From: Algibacter sp. L1A34 | GTDB taxonomy: Bacteria > Bacteroidota > Bacteroidia > Flavobacteriales > Flavobacteriaceae | NCBI RefSeq assembly: GCF_009796805.1 | Contig: NZ_CP047029.1 | Coordinates: 3,486,001 to 3,550,000 of the forward strand | Direction: 5' to 3' | Length of the DNA stretch: 64,000 nt | Shown: piece by piece, positions 40,134 to 47,839 of the stretch | How the letters are laid out: every line of letters begins with the position of its first letter | Position numbering within the stretch: the first letter of the stretch is position 1 | Program-made: the position numbers and the translations under genes | The notes under the pieces: model-generated | Databases searched by the model: none | What the model was told of the DNA's origin: nothing | The model's input: the letters and a program-made list of their open reading frames with translations, nothing else

Positions 40134-41447
40134 ATGACATATTTACCAAACATAGTATTCGCTATAATTTTAATTTGTGGCATTGGATATTTTGCAAATA
40201 ATGTAAAAAAGCTCTTCCGAAATATTAAACTCGGTCAAGATGTAGATGTTAATGATAATAAGCCTCAACGTTGGAAGAACATGGCCCGCATTGCCCTTGG
40301 GCAAAGTAAAATGGTGCGCCGCCCAATTTCTGGATTTCTGCACGTTGTTGTTTATGTAGGATTTGTTATTATAAATATAGAAGTACTTGAAATTATAATT
40401 GATGGGCTTTTTGGCACACATCGTATAGGCTTAAGTATATTACCAACATCTGTTTACGGTTTTTTAATTGGCACGTTCGAGGTGTTAGCAATTCTTGTTT
40501 TTATTGCTGTAATCATATTTTGGACCCGTAGAAATGTAATAAAAATTCAACGTTTTTGGAAAAGTGAAATGACGGGTTGGCCAAAAAATGATGGAAACTT
40601 CATTTTATATTTTGAAATGGTTTTAATGACCCTATTCTTGGTTATGAATGCTACCGATTTTCATTTTCAAGCCTTAAATTCAGGAAACGTTATCAGTCAA
40701 TTTATATCGCCGTTATTTTCAGGTTTACCGGAAACTACCTTGCATGTTATAGAGCGTAGTGCTTGGTGGATACATATTATTGGTATTTTAGTATTCCTAA
40801 ATTATCTTTATTTTTCGAAACATTTACATATATTATTAGCGTTTCCAAATACTTATTATGGTAAATTAACACCAAAAGGGCAATTCAATAATTTAGAGTC
40901 TGTTACCAATGAAGTAAAACTCATGATGGATCCAAATGCAGATCCATTTGCAGCACAACCGGAAAGCGAAACAGACGAAGCTCCTGCTAAATTTGGAGCT
41001 AGCGATGTGCAAGATTTAAGTTGGGTTAGTTTATTAAATGCTTATACTTGTACCGAGTGCGGACGCTGTACTAGCGAGTGTCCTGCAAACTTAACAGGTA
41101 AAAAATTATCACCTCGAAAAATAATGATGGACACACGTGACCGTCTCGAAGAGGTTGGTAAAAATATCGATGCCAACAATGGTGAATTTAAAGATGATGG
41201 TAAACAATTACTTGGAGATTACATCACAAATGAAGAACTTTGGGCATGTACCAGTTGTAATGCCTGTGTAGAAGCCTGCCCAGTAAGTATCGATCCATTA
41301 TCTATTATTATCGAAATGCGTCGTTATCTCGTTATGGAACAAAGTGCGGCACCAGCAGAACTTAATAACATGATGACCAATATTGAAAATAATGGAGCAC
41401 CATGGCCATATAATCAAATGGACCGTTTGAATTGGAAAGATGAATAA
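40134..41447 (+). CDS. Membrane-bound (Fe-S)-binding electron-transfer protein with two 4Fe-4S motifs
   Basis: 437 residues. Five or six N-terminal membrane helices (about 1-245) with His residues for possible haem b binding (FLHVVVYVG, HVIERSAWWIHIIG, FSKHLHILL), then a soluble 4Fe-4S dicluster domain: CTECGRCTSECP (about 305) and CTSCNACVEACPVSIDP (about 380). This resembles DsrMK / heterodisulfide-reductase-like membrane subunits. It works with the CCG-domain protein at 41849 to carry electrons across or along the membrane; donor and acceptor unknown. In Flavobacteriia this pair habitually follows MlaD. ATG at 40134, 6 bases after the MlaD stop. Confidence 0.9.
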   Translation: MTYLPNIVFAIILICGIGYFANNVKKLFRNIKLGQDVDVNDNKPQRWKNMARIALGQSKMVRRPISGFLHVVVYVGFVIINIEVLEIIIDGLFGTHRIGLSILPTSVYGFLIGTFEVLAILVFIAVIIFWTRRNVIKIQRFWKSEMTGWPKNDGNFILYFEMVLMTLFLVMNATDFHFQALNSGNVISQFISPLFSGLPETTLHVIERSAWWIHIIGILVFLNYLYFSKHLHILLAFPNTYYGKLTPKGQFNNLESVTNEVKLMMDPNADPFAAQPESETDEAPAKFGASDVQDLSWVSLLNAYTCTECGRCTSECPANLTGKKLSPRKIMMDTRDRLEEVGKNIDANNGEFKDDGKQLLGDYITNEELWACTSCNACVEACPVSIDPLSIIIEMRRYLVMEQSAAPAELNNMMTNIENNGAPWPYNQMDRLNWKDE

Positions 41448-41453
41448 TAATGA

Positions 41454-41816
41454 ATGAGATACTCTTTAATTATATTAACTATTACTTTATTTTGCTTTAA
41501 TCGGGTTCTATCTCAGGTTGGATATCAAAAAGATTCATTGCAAATAAAAGTTTATGCTGCTATTGATTATGTCGATACCCATCCAGTGGAGATTAAGGTT
41601 AAAAAGGTGTTTTGTGATTATTGTACAGAGTTTCAAATAGAAAAATTATCAGAAGAGGCATATCGAAGAACATTTTTAATTCGTAATGATAAAAATGTTA
41701 GACTTACAAACGGCACATTTAAACATGCTTTATATATTAGAGTTTCTAAAAAAGATTTAGCTGGTTTAAAAAGAGAAGATTTTGAAATAGAAGAAGATAT
41801 AAATCCAAATAATTAA
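41454..41816 (+). CDS. Small exported protein of unknown function
   Basis: 120 residues. Signal peptide (YSLIILTITLFCFNRVLSQ) followed by about 100 residues of alternating strand-like sequence with a Cys pair in KKVFCDYCTEFQIEKL and an acidic C-terminus (FEIEEDINPNN). I do not recognise the family. The start is the second ATG of an overlapping pair (41450 and 41454); 41454 is in frame with the signal peptide. It lies 6 bases after one Fe-S gene and 32 before the other, so it is co-transcribed with them. It interrupts a pair that is normally adjacent. Confidence 0.7.
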   Translation: MRYSLIILTITLFCFNRVLSQVGYQKDSLQIKVYAAIDYVDTHPVEIKVKKVFCDYCTEFQIEKLSEEAYRRTFLIRNDKNVRLTNGTFKHALYIRVSKKDLAGLKREDFEIEEDINPNN

Positions 41817-41848
41817 AATTATCCATTTTAATTTAGAAAAGAATAAAA

Positions 41849-42640
41849 ATGAGCGAACAACTAAACGTACCAACCATGGAAGAACTCATGGCACAAGGCA
41901 AACAGCCCGACATTTTATTTTGGGTAGGTTCTGCTGGAAGTTATGATGATAGAGCCAAGAAAATAACACGTGCTTTTGTTAAAATATTAAACAAAGCTAA
42001 CGTTAATTTTGCTGTTTTAGGAACTGAAGAAACATGTACTGGCGATGTTGCAAAACGTGCAGGAAATGAGTTTTTGTTTCAAATGCAAGCCATGATGAAC
42101 ATAGAAGTTCTAAATGCTTATGAAGTAAAACGCATTGTAACTTGCGATCCACATTCATTTAATTGCTTAAAAAATGAATATCCGGGTTTAGGCGGAAATT
42201 ACGAAGTTCTGCACCATACACAATTTATAAAAGAATTAATTGAAACTAAAAAACTAGATATAAAGGATGGTGTGTTTAATGGTAAGCGTATTACCTTTCA
42301 TGATCCCTGTTATTTAGGACGAGCAAATTCGGAATATGATGCACCTAGAGATGTTTTAGCTTCATTAAATGCTACCCTTCTAGAAATGAAACGTAGCAAG
42401 GCTACTGCATTATGCTGTGGAGCAGGAGGCGCGCAAATGTTTAAAGATGCCGAAAAAGGGGATAAGGAGATTAATGAACTTCGTACGGAAGATGCTCTTA
42501 AAACCAATCCAGAAATAATTGCAACGGCTTGCCCTTATTGTATGACTATGATGAGCGATGGCGTAAAATTAAAGGAAAAAGAAAATGAAATTACGGTTTT
42601 GGATATAGCAGAATTAATTGCACAATCTCAAGGTTTGTAA
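41849..42640 (+). CDS. CCG-domain (Fe-S)-binding protein, heterodisulfide-reductase subunit B-like
   Basis: 263 residues. Two CCG-type cysteine motifs: the first region with EETCTGDVAKRAG (about 65), and the second with HDPCYLGRANSEYD (about 150), ALCCGAGGAQMF (about 188) and ATACPYCMTMM (about 227). These coordinate a noncubane or linear Fe-S cluster in HdrB/LutA/GlpC-type subunits. It is the cytoplasmic partner of the membrane Fe-S protein at 40134. ATG at 41849. A small unknown secreted-protein gene sits between the two. Confidence 0.9.
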   Translation: MSEQLNVPTMEELMAQGKQPDILFWVGSAGSYDDRAKKITRAFVKILNKANVNFAVLGTEETCTGDVAKRAGNEFLFQMQAMMNIEVLNAYEVKRIVTCDPHSFNCLKNEYPGLGGNYEVLHHTQFIKELIETKKLDIKDGVFNGKRITFHDPCYLGRANSEYDAPRDVLASLNATLLEMKRSKATALCCGAGGAQMFKDAEKGDKEINELRTEDALKTNPEIIATACPYCMTMMSDGVKLKEKENEITVLDIAELIAQSQGL

Positions 42641-42669
42641 CTAAAGTTAATTAAATAGAAGCTATCAGT

Positions 42670-42684
42670 CTCAGCTTGTCGAAG
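42670..42684 (+). repeat. Single REP-like motif CTCAGCTTGTCGAAG
   Basis: Fifteen bases in an 83-base gap that differ from the AT-rich context. The motif resembles the short palindromic CTTCGACAAGCTCAG repeat scattered through many bacterial genomes. I find only this one copy in the window, on the reverse orientation. Confidence 0.35.
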
Positions 42685-42723
42685 ACAATCAATACCATCT
42701 TTTATAATTCGTAAAAAATAATA

Positions 42724-43209
42724 ATGTTAGTAGATTTCAATATATTACCCGAAGAATCACGTGTTTGGATATACCAAGCAAATCGTTCGTTTAACGAACA
42801 AGAGTTAGAAGAAATTCATGATAAACTCAATGTTTTTATAGAAAATTGGACAGCACATGGTAGTGATTTACAATCGGGCTATACCATAAAATATAAGCGT
42901 TTTATAATAATAGGAGTAAACCAAAGTATGAGCCAAGCATCTGGTTGTTCTATAGATGCTTCAGTACGTTTTATTCAGCAATTAGAAAAAGATTACAATG
43001 TCGATTTAATGGATAAAATGAATGTATCGTACAAACAAGGCGAATATGTAGCATATAAAACATTAATAGATTTTCGTAAAATGGCTAAAGACAAAGCCGT
43101 TTCTAAAAATACCATTGTGTTTAATAATTTAGTTGCGACAGTAGGTGAGTTTAAAGAAAATTGGGAAGTTCCTGCAAGCGAAAGCTGGCATAGCCGATTT
43201 GTAAAATAA
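42724..43209 (+). CDS. Conserved Flavobacteriia protein (often mislabelled 'ABC transporter ATPase')
   Basis: 161 residues, no signal peptide or membrane helix. Sequence reads ESRVWIYQANRSFNEQELEEI, NWTAHGSDLQSGYTIKYKR, GCSIDASVRFIQQLEKDY, and KNTIVFNNLVATVGEF, a strongly conserved family in Flavobacteriia. It carries no Walker A, B or signature motif, so the 'ABC ATPase' name in related genomes is wrong. It has a conserved ESW at the C-terminus (AsESWHSRF). Function unknown. Last of the Mla/Fe-S run, ending at a terminator. Confidence 0.8.
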   Translation: MLVDFNILPEESRVWIYQANRSFNEQELEEIHDKLNVFIENWTAHGSDLQSGYTIKYKRFIIIGVNQSMSQASGCSIDASVRFIQQLEKDYNVDLMDKMNVSYKQGEYVAYKTLIDFRKMAKDKAVSKNTIVFNNLVATVGEFKENWEVPASESWHSRFVK

Positions 43210-43214
43210 AATTG

Positions 43215-43255
43215 AAACACCCACAAATAATTAAAATTTTTGGGTGTTTTTTTTT
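43215..43255 (+). terminator. Intrinsic terminator
   Basis: 43215-43223 (AAACACCCA) pairs with 43241-43249 (TGGGTGTTT), 9 pairs, loop of 17 bases, followed by T6. It ends the amidase-MlaD-Fe-S run. Confidence 0.85.
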
Positions 43256-43380
43256 CGTTTGATTTAATGGTAGTGTGATATTTTACAAGAACGGTGCAAA
43301 GTGTTTTATTCTATAAAAAACTTTCATAATTCAAATAGAATAATGATTTTTACATCTTTGAAAAAAGTAAAAACTAAATT

Positions 43381-44604
43381 ATGGCTAAAGAGATTGTTTT
43401 ATTAAATATTTCAGGGCAGGATAAACCGGGCTTAACATCTAGTTTAACTGGTGTTTTGGCCGAGTATGGTGCAAAAGTTTTAGATATTGGTCAGGCCAAT
43501 ATTCACGATACATTGTCGCTTGGTATTTTGTTCGAAATAAAATCTAAAAAGAAATCGGCATCTGTTTTAAAAGATTTACTTTTTAAGGCATATGAACTTG
43601 GTATTTCGGCTAAGTTTACTCCAATTTCTTTAGATAAATATGAAGATTGGGTAACGCTTCAAGGAAAAGATCGTTATATCGTGACACTTTTAGGTGAAAA
43701 ATTAGCAGCCAAACAAATATCTGAAGTGACTAAAGTCATTTCAGATAAAAATTTAAATATTGATTCTATAACCCGATTGACAGGCCGGTTATCGCTTAAA
43801 AAAGAAGCCGAATATCCACGTGCATCTATTCAACTTTCCATTCGTGGTCAAATTGATAATAAAGCTGAAGTCACTGCAAAATTTATGCAAATTTCGAATG
43901 ATCTCGATGTTGATATAGCTTTCCAAGAAGATAATATTTATCGTAGAAACCGTCGTTTAGTTTGTTTCGATATGGATTCAACTTTAATTCAAGCTGAAGT
44001 TATAGATAAATTAGCAGAACTAGCAGGAGTAGGAGATGAAGTTAAAGCCATTACAGAATCTGCTATGCAAGGTGAAATTGATTTTAACGAAAGTTTTAAA
44101 CAAAGAATGAAACTTTTAAAAGGGTTAAGTGAAGATGTTTTGCATGATGTAGCTGTAAACTTGCCCATAACTAAAGGTGCCCGTCGCTTAATTGATACTT
44201 TAAAAAGCTACGGTTTTAAAACGGCTATTCTTTCGGGTGGTTTTACTTATTTTGGGGAATATCTAAAAAAAGAATTGGGCATGGATTATGTTTATGCCAA
44301 CCAATTAGAAATTATAGACGGTAAGTTAACAGGTGGTTATTTGGGAGATATTGTTGATGGAAACAAAAAAGCCGAATATCTAAAAGAAATAGCCAAAAGA
44401 GAAGGTATTGATATTAGCCAAACTATTGCTGTTGGTGATGGCGCAAACGATTTGCCAATGCTTAACCTTGCAGGTTTAGGTATTGCTTTTCATGCAAAGC
44501 CAAAAGTAAAAGATAATGCACAAAGTTCTATATCTAGCATTGGTTTGGATGGTGTTTTATACCTATTGGGTTATCATGACAGGCATATTGATTTAATTGA
44601 ATAA
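43381..44604 (+). CDS. serB: Phosphoserine phosphatase SerB with two ACT-type domains
   Basis: 407 residues: two ACT-like domains (about 1-80 and 90-175, EIVLLNISGQDKPGLTSSL) and a HAD phosphatase (about 195-400). HAD motifs: nucleophile CFDMDSTLIQAEVID, GARRLIDTLKSYGFKTAILSGGF, and VGDGANDLPMLNLAGLGIAF. It dephosphorylates phosphoserine, the last step of serine synthesis, with ACT domains possibly sensing serine. Isolated gene between two terminators, ATG at 43381. TACATCTTTG just upstream is near the promoter consensus but with a wider spacer. Confidence 0.95.
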   Translation: MAKEIVLLNISGQDKPGLTSSLTGVLAEYGAKVLDIGQANIHDTLSLGILFEIKSKKKSASVLKDLLFKAYELGISAKFTPISLDKYEDWVTLQGKDRYIVTLLGEKLAAKQISEVTKVISDKNLNIDSITRLTGRLSLKKEAEYPRASIQLSIRGQIDNKAEVTAKFMQISNDLDVDIAFQEDNIYRRNRRLVCFDMDSTLIQAEVIDKLAELAGVGDEVKAITESAMQGEIDFNESFKQRMKLLKGLSEDVLHDVAVNLPITKGARRLIDTLKSYGFKTAILSGGFTYFGEYLKKELGMDYVYANQLEIIDGKLTGGYLGDIVDGNKKAEYLKEIAKREGIDISQTIAVGDGANDLPMLNLAGLGIAFHAKPKVKDNAQSSISSIGLDGVLYLLGYHDRHIDLIE

Positions 44605-44635
44605 TAAGCATTATTTACTTTATATTTTATAACGG

Positions 44636-44666
44636 AAAAAGCTCTAAAATTATTTAGAGCTTTTTT
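44636..44666 (+). terminator. Intrinsic terminator of serB
   Basis: 44636-44648 (AAAAAGCTCTAAA) pairs with 44653-44665, loop ATTA, T tract running out of the stem. Textbook form. Confidence 0.9.
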
Positions 44667-44818
44667 GTTGTTATTAATCACAATAAGTAGCCATTATCTG
44701 GATGTCGAAGATATACTATAAATCTTCAGTTAAATTAAGAATAACAAGCGTTGATAGAAATTTTGTTTATGATTAATTAAGCAAACGATATCTATATTGT
44801 TGCTAATACATTATTTCT

Positions 44819-44995
44819 TTAAATGTTTCTAATAGAGGGGGAAATGGGGTCTAAGTCTTCCAAATCGAAATTAATGACGTGTAATTTTGAATTAAACTCT
44901 TTAGATTTTTCAATAACATCGACCAAAGGAAGAATTTTATCTTTTTTATTTTCGACTACAAAACAATATTTGGACTTTATTATATCTAGATACAT
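44819..44995 (-). CDS. Possible 58-residue protein or gene remnant, unknown
   Basis: On the minus strand the frame from an ATG at 44995 reads MYLDIIKSKYCFVVENKKDK then ILPLVDVIEKSKEFNSKLHV and ends ISPSIRNI at TAA 44819-44821. The frame is open upstream for ten more codons (INFKKYHQAS). Amphipathic helix and strand alternation and the codon mix look protein-like. The plus-strand frame over the same bases is poorer in composition. It may be an isolated fragment of a larger lost gene. It is the only candidate in the 44667-45020 stretch, where I see nothing else. Unknown family. Confidence 0.35.
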   Translation of the reverse strand: MYLDIIKSKYCFVVENKKDKILPLVDVIEKSKEFNSKLHVINFDLEDLDPISPSIRNI

Positions 44996-45024
44996 GCTTG
45001 CTTGATGATACTTTTTAAAATTTA

Positions 45025-45045
45025 TTTATATTTAATCTAAATAAA
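45025..45045 (+). promoter_or_regulatory. Operator-like site 1 of a tandem pair upstream of the imelysin operon
   Basis: A 21-base imperfect inverted repeat of form TTTAtatTTA..TCTAAATAAA. A second copy with 19 of 21 bases identical lies at 45085-45105, exactly 60 bases downstream. This copy abuts the -33 element of the promoter. Likely binding site of an iron-responsive repressor (Fur- or DtxR-type), inferred from the imelysin operon it precedes. Confidence 0.55.
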
Positions 45046-45046
45046 T

Positions 45047-45076
45047 TTTGTTTTCTCCAAAAAGAAAATATATTTG
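45047..45076 (+). promoter_or_regulatory. Promoter of the imelysin / di-haem operon
   Basis: TTTG at 45047-45050, an 18-base spacer, and TATATTTG at 45069-45076: exact matches to both Bacteroidota elements. Transcription would start near 45082, about 33 bases before the ATG at 45115. The promoter is placed between the two operator-like sites. Confidence 0.7.
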
Positions 45077-45084
45077 CATTTCTA

Positions 45085-45105
45085 TTTATATTAAGTCTAA
45101 ATAAA
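45085..45105 (+). promoter_or_regulatory. Operator-like site 2, overlapping the transcription start region
   Basis: Second copy of the 21-base site, differing from site 1 at two positions. It begins just after the predicted start point, where a bound repressor would block clearance. With site 1 it brackets the promoter. Confidence 0.55.
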
Positions 45106-45114
45106 AATAAAAAC

Positions 45115-46329
45115 ATGAAATTTAAATTAATTAACTTACTTTATTTATTAACTATCTCTCTATTCATTACTGCGTGTTCTAACGATGATGATGGAGGAGA
45201 GCCATCTGTAACTGTAGAGAGGTCTGCCGTTATAGAAAATTATTCAAACCTTGTTTACCAATCGTATTTAGATAGCTACAACGGGGCTGTATCTTTACAA
45301 ACCGCTATAGATGTTTTTATTGAAACACCTACCGATGCTAACTTTACAGCAGCAAAAACAGCTTGGTTAGCAGCTCGTGACTTTTATGGTCAAACTGAAG
45401 CTTTTAGAGAAGCTAACGGGCCAATAGACACCGAAAATGAATCTTGGAGTCTTGGCACAGAAGGGCAACTTAACGCTTGGCCTATTGATGAAAGTTATAT
45501 TGATTATGTGGCAACAGGCACAGAAACTTACGCGGGAAGTTTTACAAGTATTATTTCTGATACTAGCGTCACTATTGATGAAGCTACTTTAGCTTCTTTA
45601 AATGAAGAAACAACAGATAAATCAATAAGTACTGGATGGCATGCTATTGAGTTTTTACTTTGGGGGCAAGATAATACAACTCCAAGTGAAGATTTACCAG
45701 GGCAACGTGATTATACAGATTATACTATAGCAGATGATGCAGATCGTAGAGCTGAATATTTAGAAGCTGCTACAGATTTATTAGTTAGTGATTTAAACGC
45801 TTTAACAACCACTTGGGCTCCTAATGGAGATTACCGTACAGTTTTTGAGGCTTTAGATGAAGATGTAGCATTAAAACAATTTATTAATGGTGCCTTTTTT
45901 ATCGCTGGAGATGAGTTAAGTTCAGAACGTATTATTGCACCAGTAGATTCTACAGATGGTATAGATGGCCTAGGTCAAGAAGATGAGCACTCATGTTTTA
46001 GTGATAACACGCATCAAGATATTTGGGCAAATGCTCAAGGGGTTTATAATGTTGTTTTTGGCAGCTACGGAAGTATTTCTGGTGATTCTTTTTACGATTT
46101 AGTAAAAGCAAATGATGAAGAACAAGCTCAAAAATTAAAAGATGCTGCTGATGAAGCTATGGAAAAAGTTAACGCTATTGCTAATAATGCGGAACCTTTC
46201 GATTACTTAATTACTTTAGAGAGTTCTACAGACGCTAACTTTGGTGTTGTAATGCAAAGTGTTGTTGCTTTACAAGACTGGGCAGATGAGATAAGTGCAT
46301 CGGCTATTACAGTAGGAATTAGTTTATAA
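45115..46329 (+). CDS. Imelysin family lipoprotein (M75 / IrpA-EfeO-like)
   Basis: 404 residues. Lipoprotein signal LTISLFITAC with Cys near residue 21, then an acidic linker NDDDGGEPS suggesting surface export. The helical imelysin domain has VYQSYLDSYNGAVSLQTAI, AARDFYGQTEAFR, LNAWPIDESYIDYV, and the conserved GxHxxE motif in GWHAIEFLLWGQD (about 180). Imelysins bind metal, haem or iron-siderophore-like ligands at the cell surface or periplasm; many are iron-regulated. First gene of the operon with the di-haem oxidoreductase and a second imelysin. Preceded by a promoter between two near-identical 21-base sites. Confidence 0.93.
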   Translation: MKFKLINLLYLLTISLFITACSNDDDGGEPSVTVERSAVIENYSNLVYQSYLDSYNGAVSLQTAIDVFIETPTDANFTAAKTAWLAARDFYGQTEAFREANGPIDTENESWSLGTEGQLNAWPIDESYIDYVATGTETYAGSFTSIISDTSVTIDEATLASLNEETTDKSISTGWHAIEFLLWGQDNTTPSEDLPGQRDYTDYTIADDADRRAEYLEAATDLLVSDLNALTTTWAPNGDYRTVFEALDEDVALKQFINGAFFIAGDELSSERIIAPVDSTDGIDGLGQEDEHSCFSDNTHQDIWANAQGVYNVVFGSYGSISGDSFYDLVKANDEEQAQKLKDAADEAMEKVNAIANNAEPFDYLITLESSTDANFGVVMQSVVALQDWADEISASAITVGISL

Positions 46330-46353
46330 TTAACATAAATTATTTATTAGGTG

Positions 46354-46380
46354 AAATCTCGAATATTATATTCGAGATTT
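46354..46380 (+). promoter_or_regulatory. Intercistronic hairpin between imelysin 1 and the di-haem gene
   Basis: 46354-46365 pairs with 46369-46380 (AAATCTCGAATA / TATTCGAGATTT; 12 pairs with loop TTA). Only a short T run follows (TTTA), so read-through is likely. It may stabilise the first message's 3' end and give the first gene higher expression. Confidence 0.55.
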
Positions 46381-46404
46381 TACTATTTAAAAGAATAACT
46401 CAAA

Positions 46405-47802
46405 ATGACGCATAAAATTATATTATTCTTTGTTCTAACATTGAGCTTTTTTAATTGTTCTAATGATGATTATGAACCAATTGCTGAAGCAGAATATGAA
46501 GAAGGAGAGGAATTATTAACGGGTGCATTAGGCGTAAATTCTACGAGTAGTAATGCTTTTGGTTTTGAAATAAGCGGTTTATCGTTTGTGCAACAAGCGG
46601 AATTTGCATCTGGTAATTCGTTATTTAATCAAACCTGGGTGTCCTCTCCTGCATCAACAACTGCTCGTGATGGCTTAGGGCCAACATTTAATGCGAGAGC
46701 TTGTGCAACATGTCACTTTAAAGATGGTCGAGGTCAAGCTTTTATAAATGGCGAAGATTCTAGTGGGTTTTTAGTGCGGTTAAGTTCACCTGGTCAGGAT
46801 AGTAATGGCGATGCTTTACCTGTATTAGGCTATGGTACACAACTTCAAGATCGTGCTAATAATGGTATTGACTTTGAGGCTAAGATAGTTGCTACTTATG
46901 AAACAATAACAGGGACTTATGCAGATGGTACACCTTACGAGTTACTAAAACCAATTTATAGCTTTTCTCAAGAATCTTTTGGTTCTTTAGCGGGAGTTTT
47001 AATGTCTCCAAGAGTAGCACAGCAAACCATTGGTTTAGGCTTAATTAGTGCTTTACCAGATGATGAAATTACTAAGTTTGCAGATGAAGCTGATGCTGAT
47101 AATGATGGTATTTCTGGTCGTGCAAATTATGTTTATAATTATGATTTAAACGAGCAAGATTTAGGAAAGTATGGGTGGAAAGCTAATGCACCAACATTAA
47201 AGCAACAAGTTGCAGGAGCTTTACATGGAGATATGGGGTTAACAACATCTCTTTTCTCTGAAACAAATTGTCCGTCGCCACAACAAGATTGTGAAGATGC
47301 CATTAATGGTGGAGAACCAGAAGTTACCGATGAGCAATTGGATAAAATTCTTTTTTATCAAGCTCATTTAGCTGTCCCTAATAGACGGAATTATAAAGAA
47401 GAAAATGTATTAAAAGGAAAAGTTCTTTTTACGTCTTTAAATTGTATAGGGTGCCATGCTATTAATCAAAAAACAGGAACAGATGCGGCAAGTGAGTATC
47501 TAGAAAATATAACGATAAAACCATATTCTGATTTTTTATTACATGATATGGGAGAAGATTTAGCCGATAATAGGCCAGATTTTTTAGCAACAGGAACAGA
47601 ATGGAGAACACAACCTCTTTGGGGAATCGGACTTATTTCAACAGTAAATAGTCATACAAATTTGCTTCATGACGGTAGAGCTGCTAATATTGAAGAAGCT
47701 ATTTTATGGCATGGTGGTGAAGCTGAAACTATAAAAGAAAATTTCAAGAATTTATCGGCCGAAGATCGTGAAAACCTTATCAGTTTCGTTAATTCACTTT
47801 AA
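46405..47802 (+). CDS. Di-haem oxidoreductase family lipoprotein (DUF1111 / thiol oxidoreductase)
   Basis: 465 residues. Lipoprotein start IILFFVLTLSFFNC (Cys near 18), then acidic EAEYEEGEE. Two c-type haem sites: ACATCHFKDGRG (about 98) and CIGCHAINQ (about 350). Between them the DUF1111 signature motifs GLGPTFNARACATCH and GKYGWKANAPTLKQQVAGALHGDMG, and C-terminal LWGIGL, LLHDGRAANIEEAILWHGGEA. Annotated in relatives as di-haem or 'thiol oxidoreductase'; the iron-linked genomic context is the main functional clue. It is the middle gene of the imelysin operon; the second imelysin starts 38 bases after its stop. Confidence 0.92.
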   Translation: MTHKIILFFVLTLSFFNCSNDDYEPIAEAEYEEGEELLTGALGVNSTSSNAFGFEISGLSFVQQAEFASGNSLFNQTWVSSPASTTARDGLGPTFNARACATCHFKDGRGQAFINGEDSSGFLVRLSSPGQDSNGDALPVLGYGTQLQDRANNGIDFEAKIVATYETITGTYADGTPYELLKPIYSFSQESFGSLAGVLMSPRVAQQTIGLGLISALPDDEITKFADEADADNDGISGRANYVYNYDLNEQDLGKYGWKANAPTLKQQVAGALHGDMGLTTSLFSETNCPSPQQDCEDAINGGEPEVTDEQLDKILFYQAHLAVPNRRNYKEENVLKGKVLFTSLNCIGCHAINQKTGTDAASEYLENITIKPYSDFLLHDMGEDLADNRPDFLATGTEWRTQPLWGIGLISTVNSHTNLLHDGRAANIEEAILWHGGEAETIKENFKNLSAEDRENLISFVNSL

Positions 47803-47839
47803 TAAGATATCTATTATTCAGATTTATAAAAACAAGACC

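Noticed and set aside
42724-43209. ABC transporter ATPase annotation
   Set aside because: No Walker A, Walker B or signature motif can be found in the 161 residues.
44823-45005. Plus-strand 60-residue frame before the imelysin operon
   Set aside because: Low-complexity Ser/Lys/Phe composition; the complementary strand frame is more protein-like.
47768-47839. Upstream extension of the second imelysin into the di-haem gene
   Set aside because: Lacks a signal peptide and hides the lipobox; the ATG at 47840 gives a typical lipoprotein.
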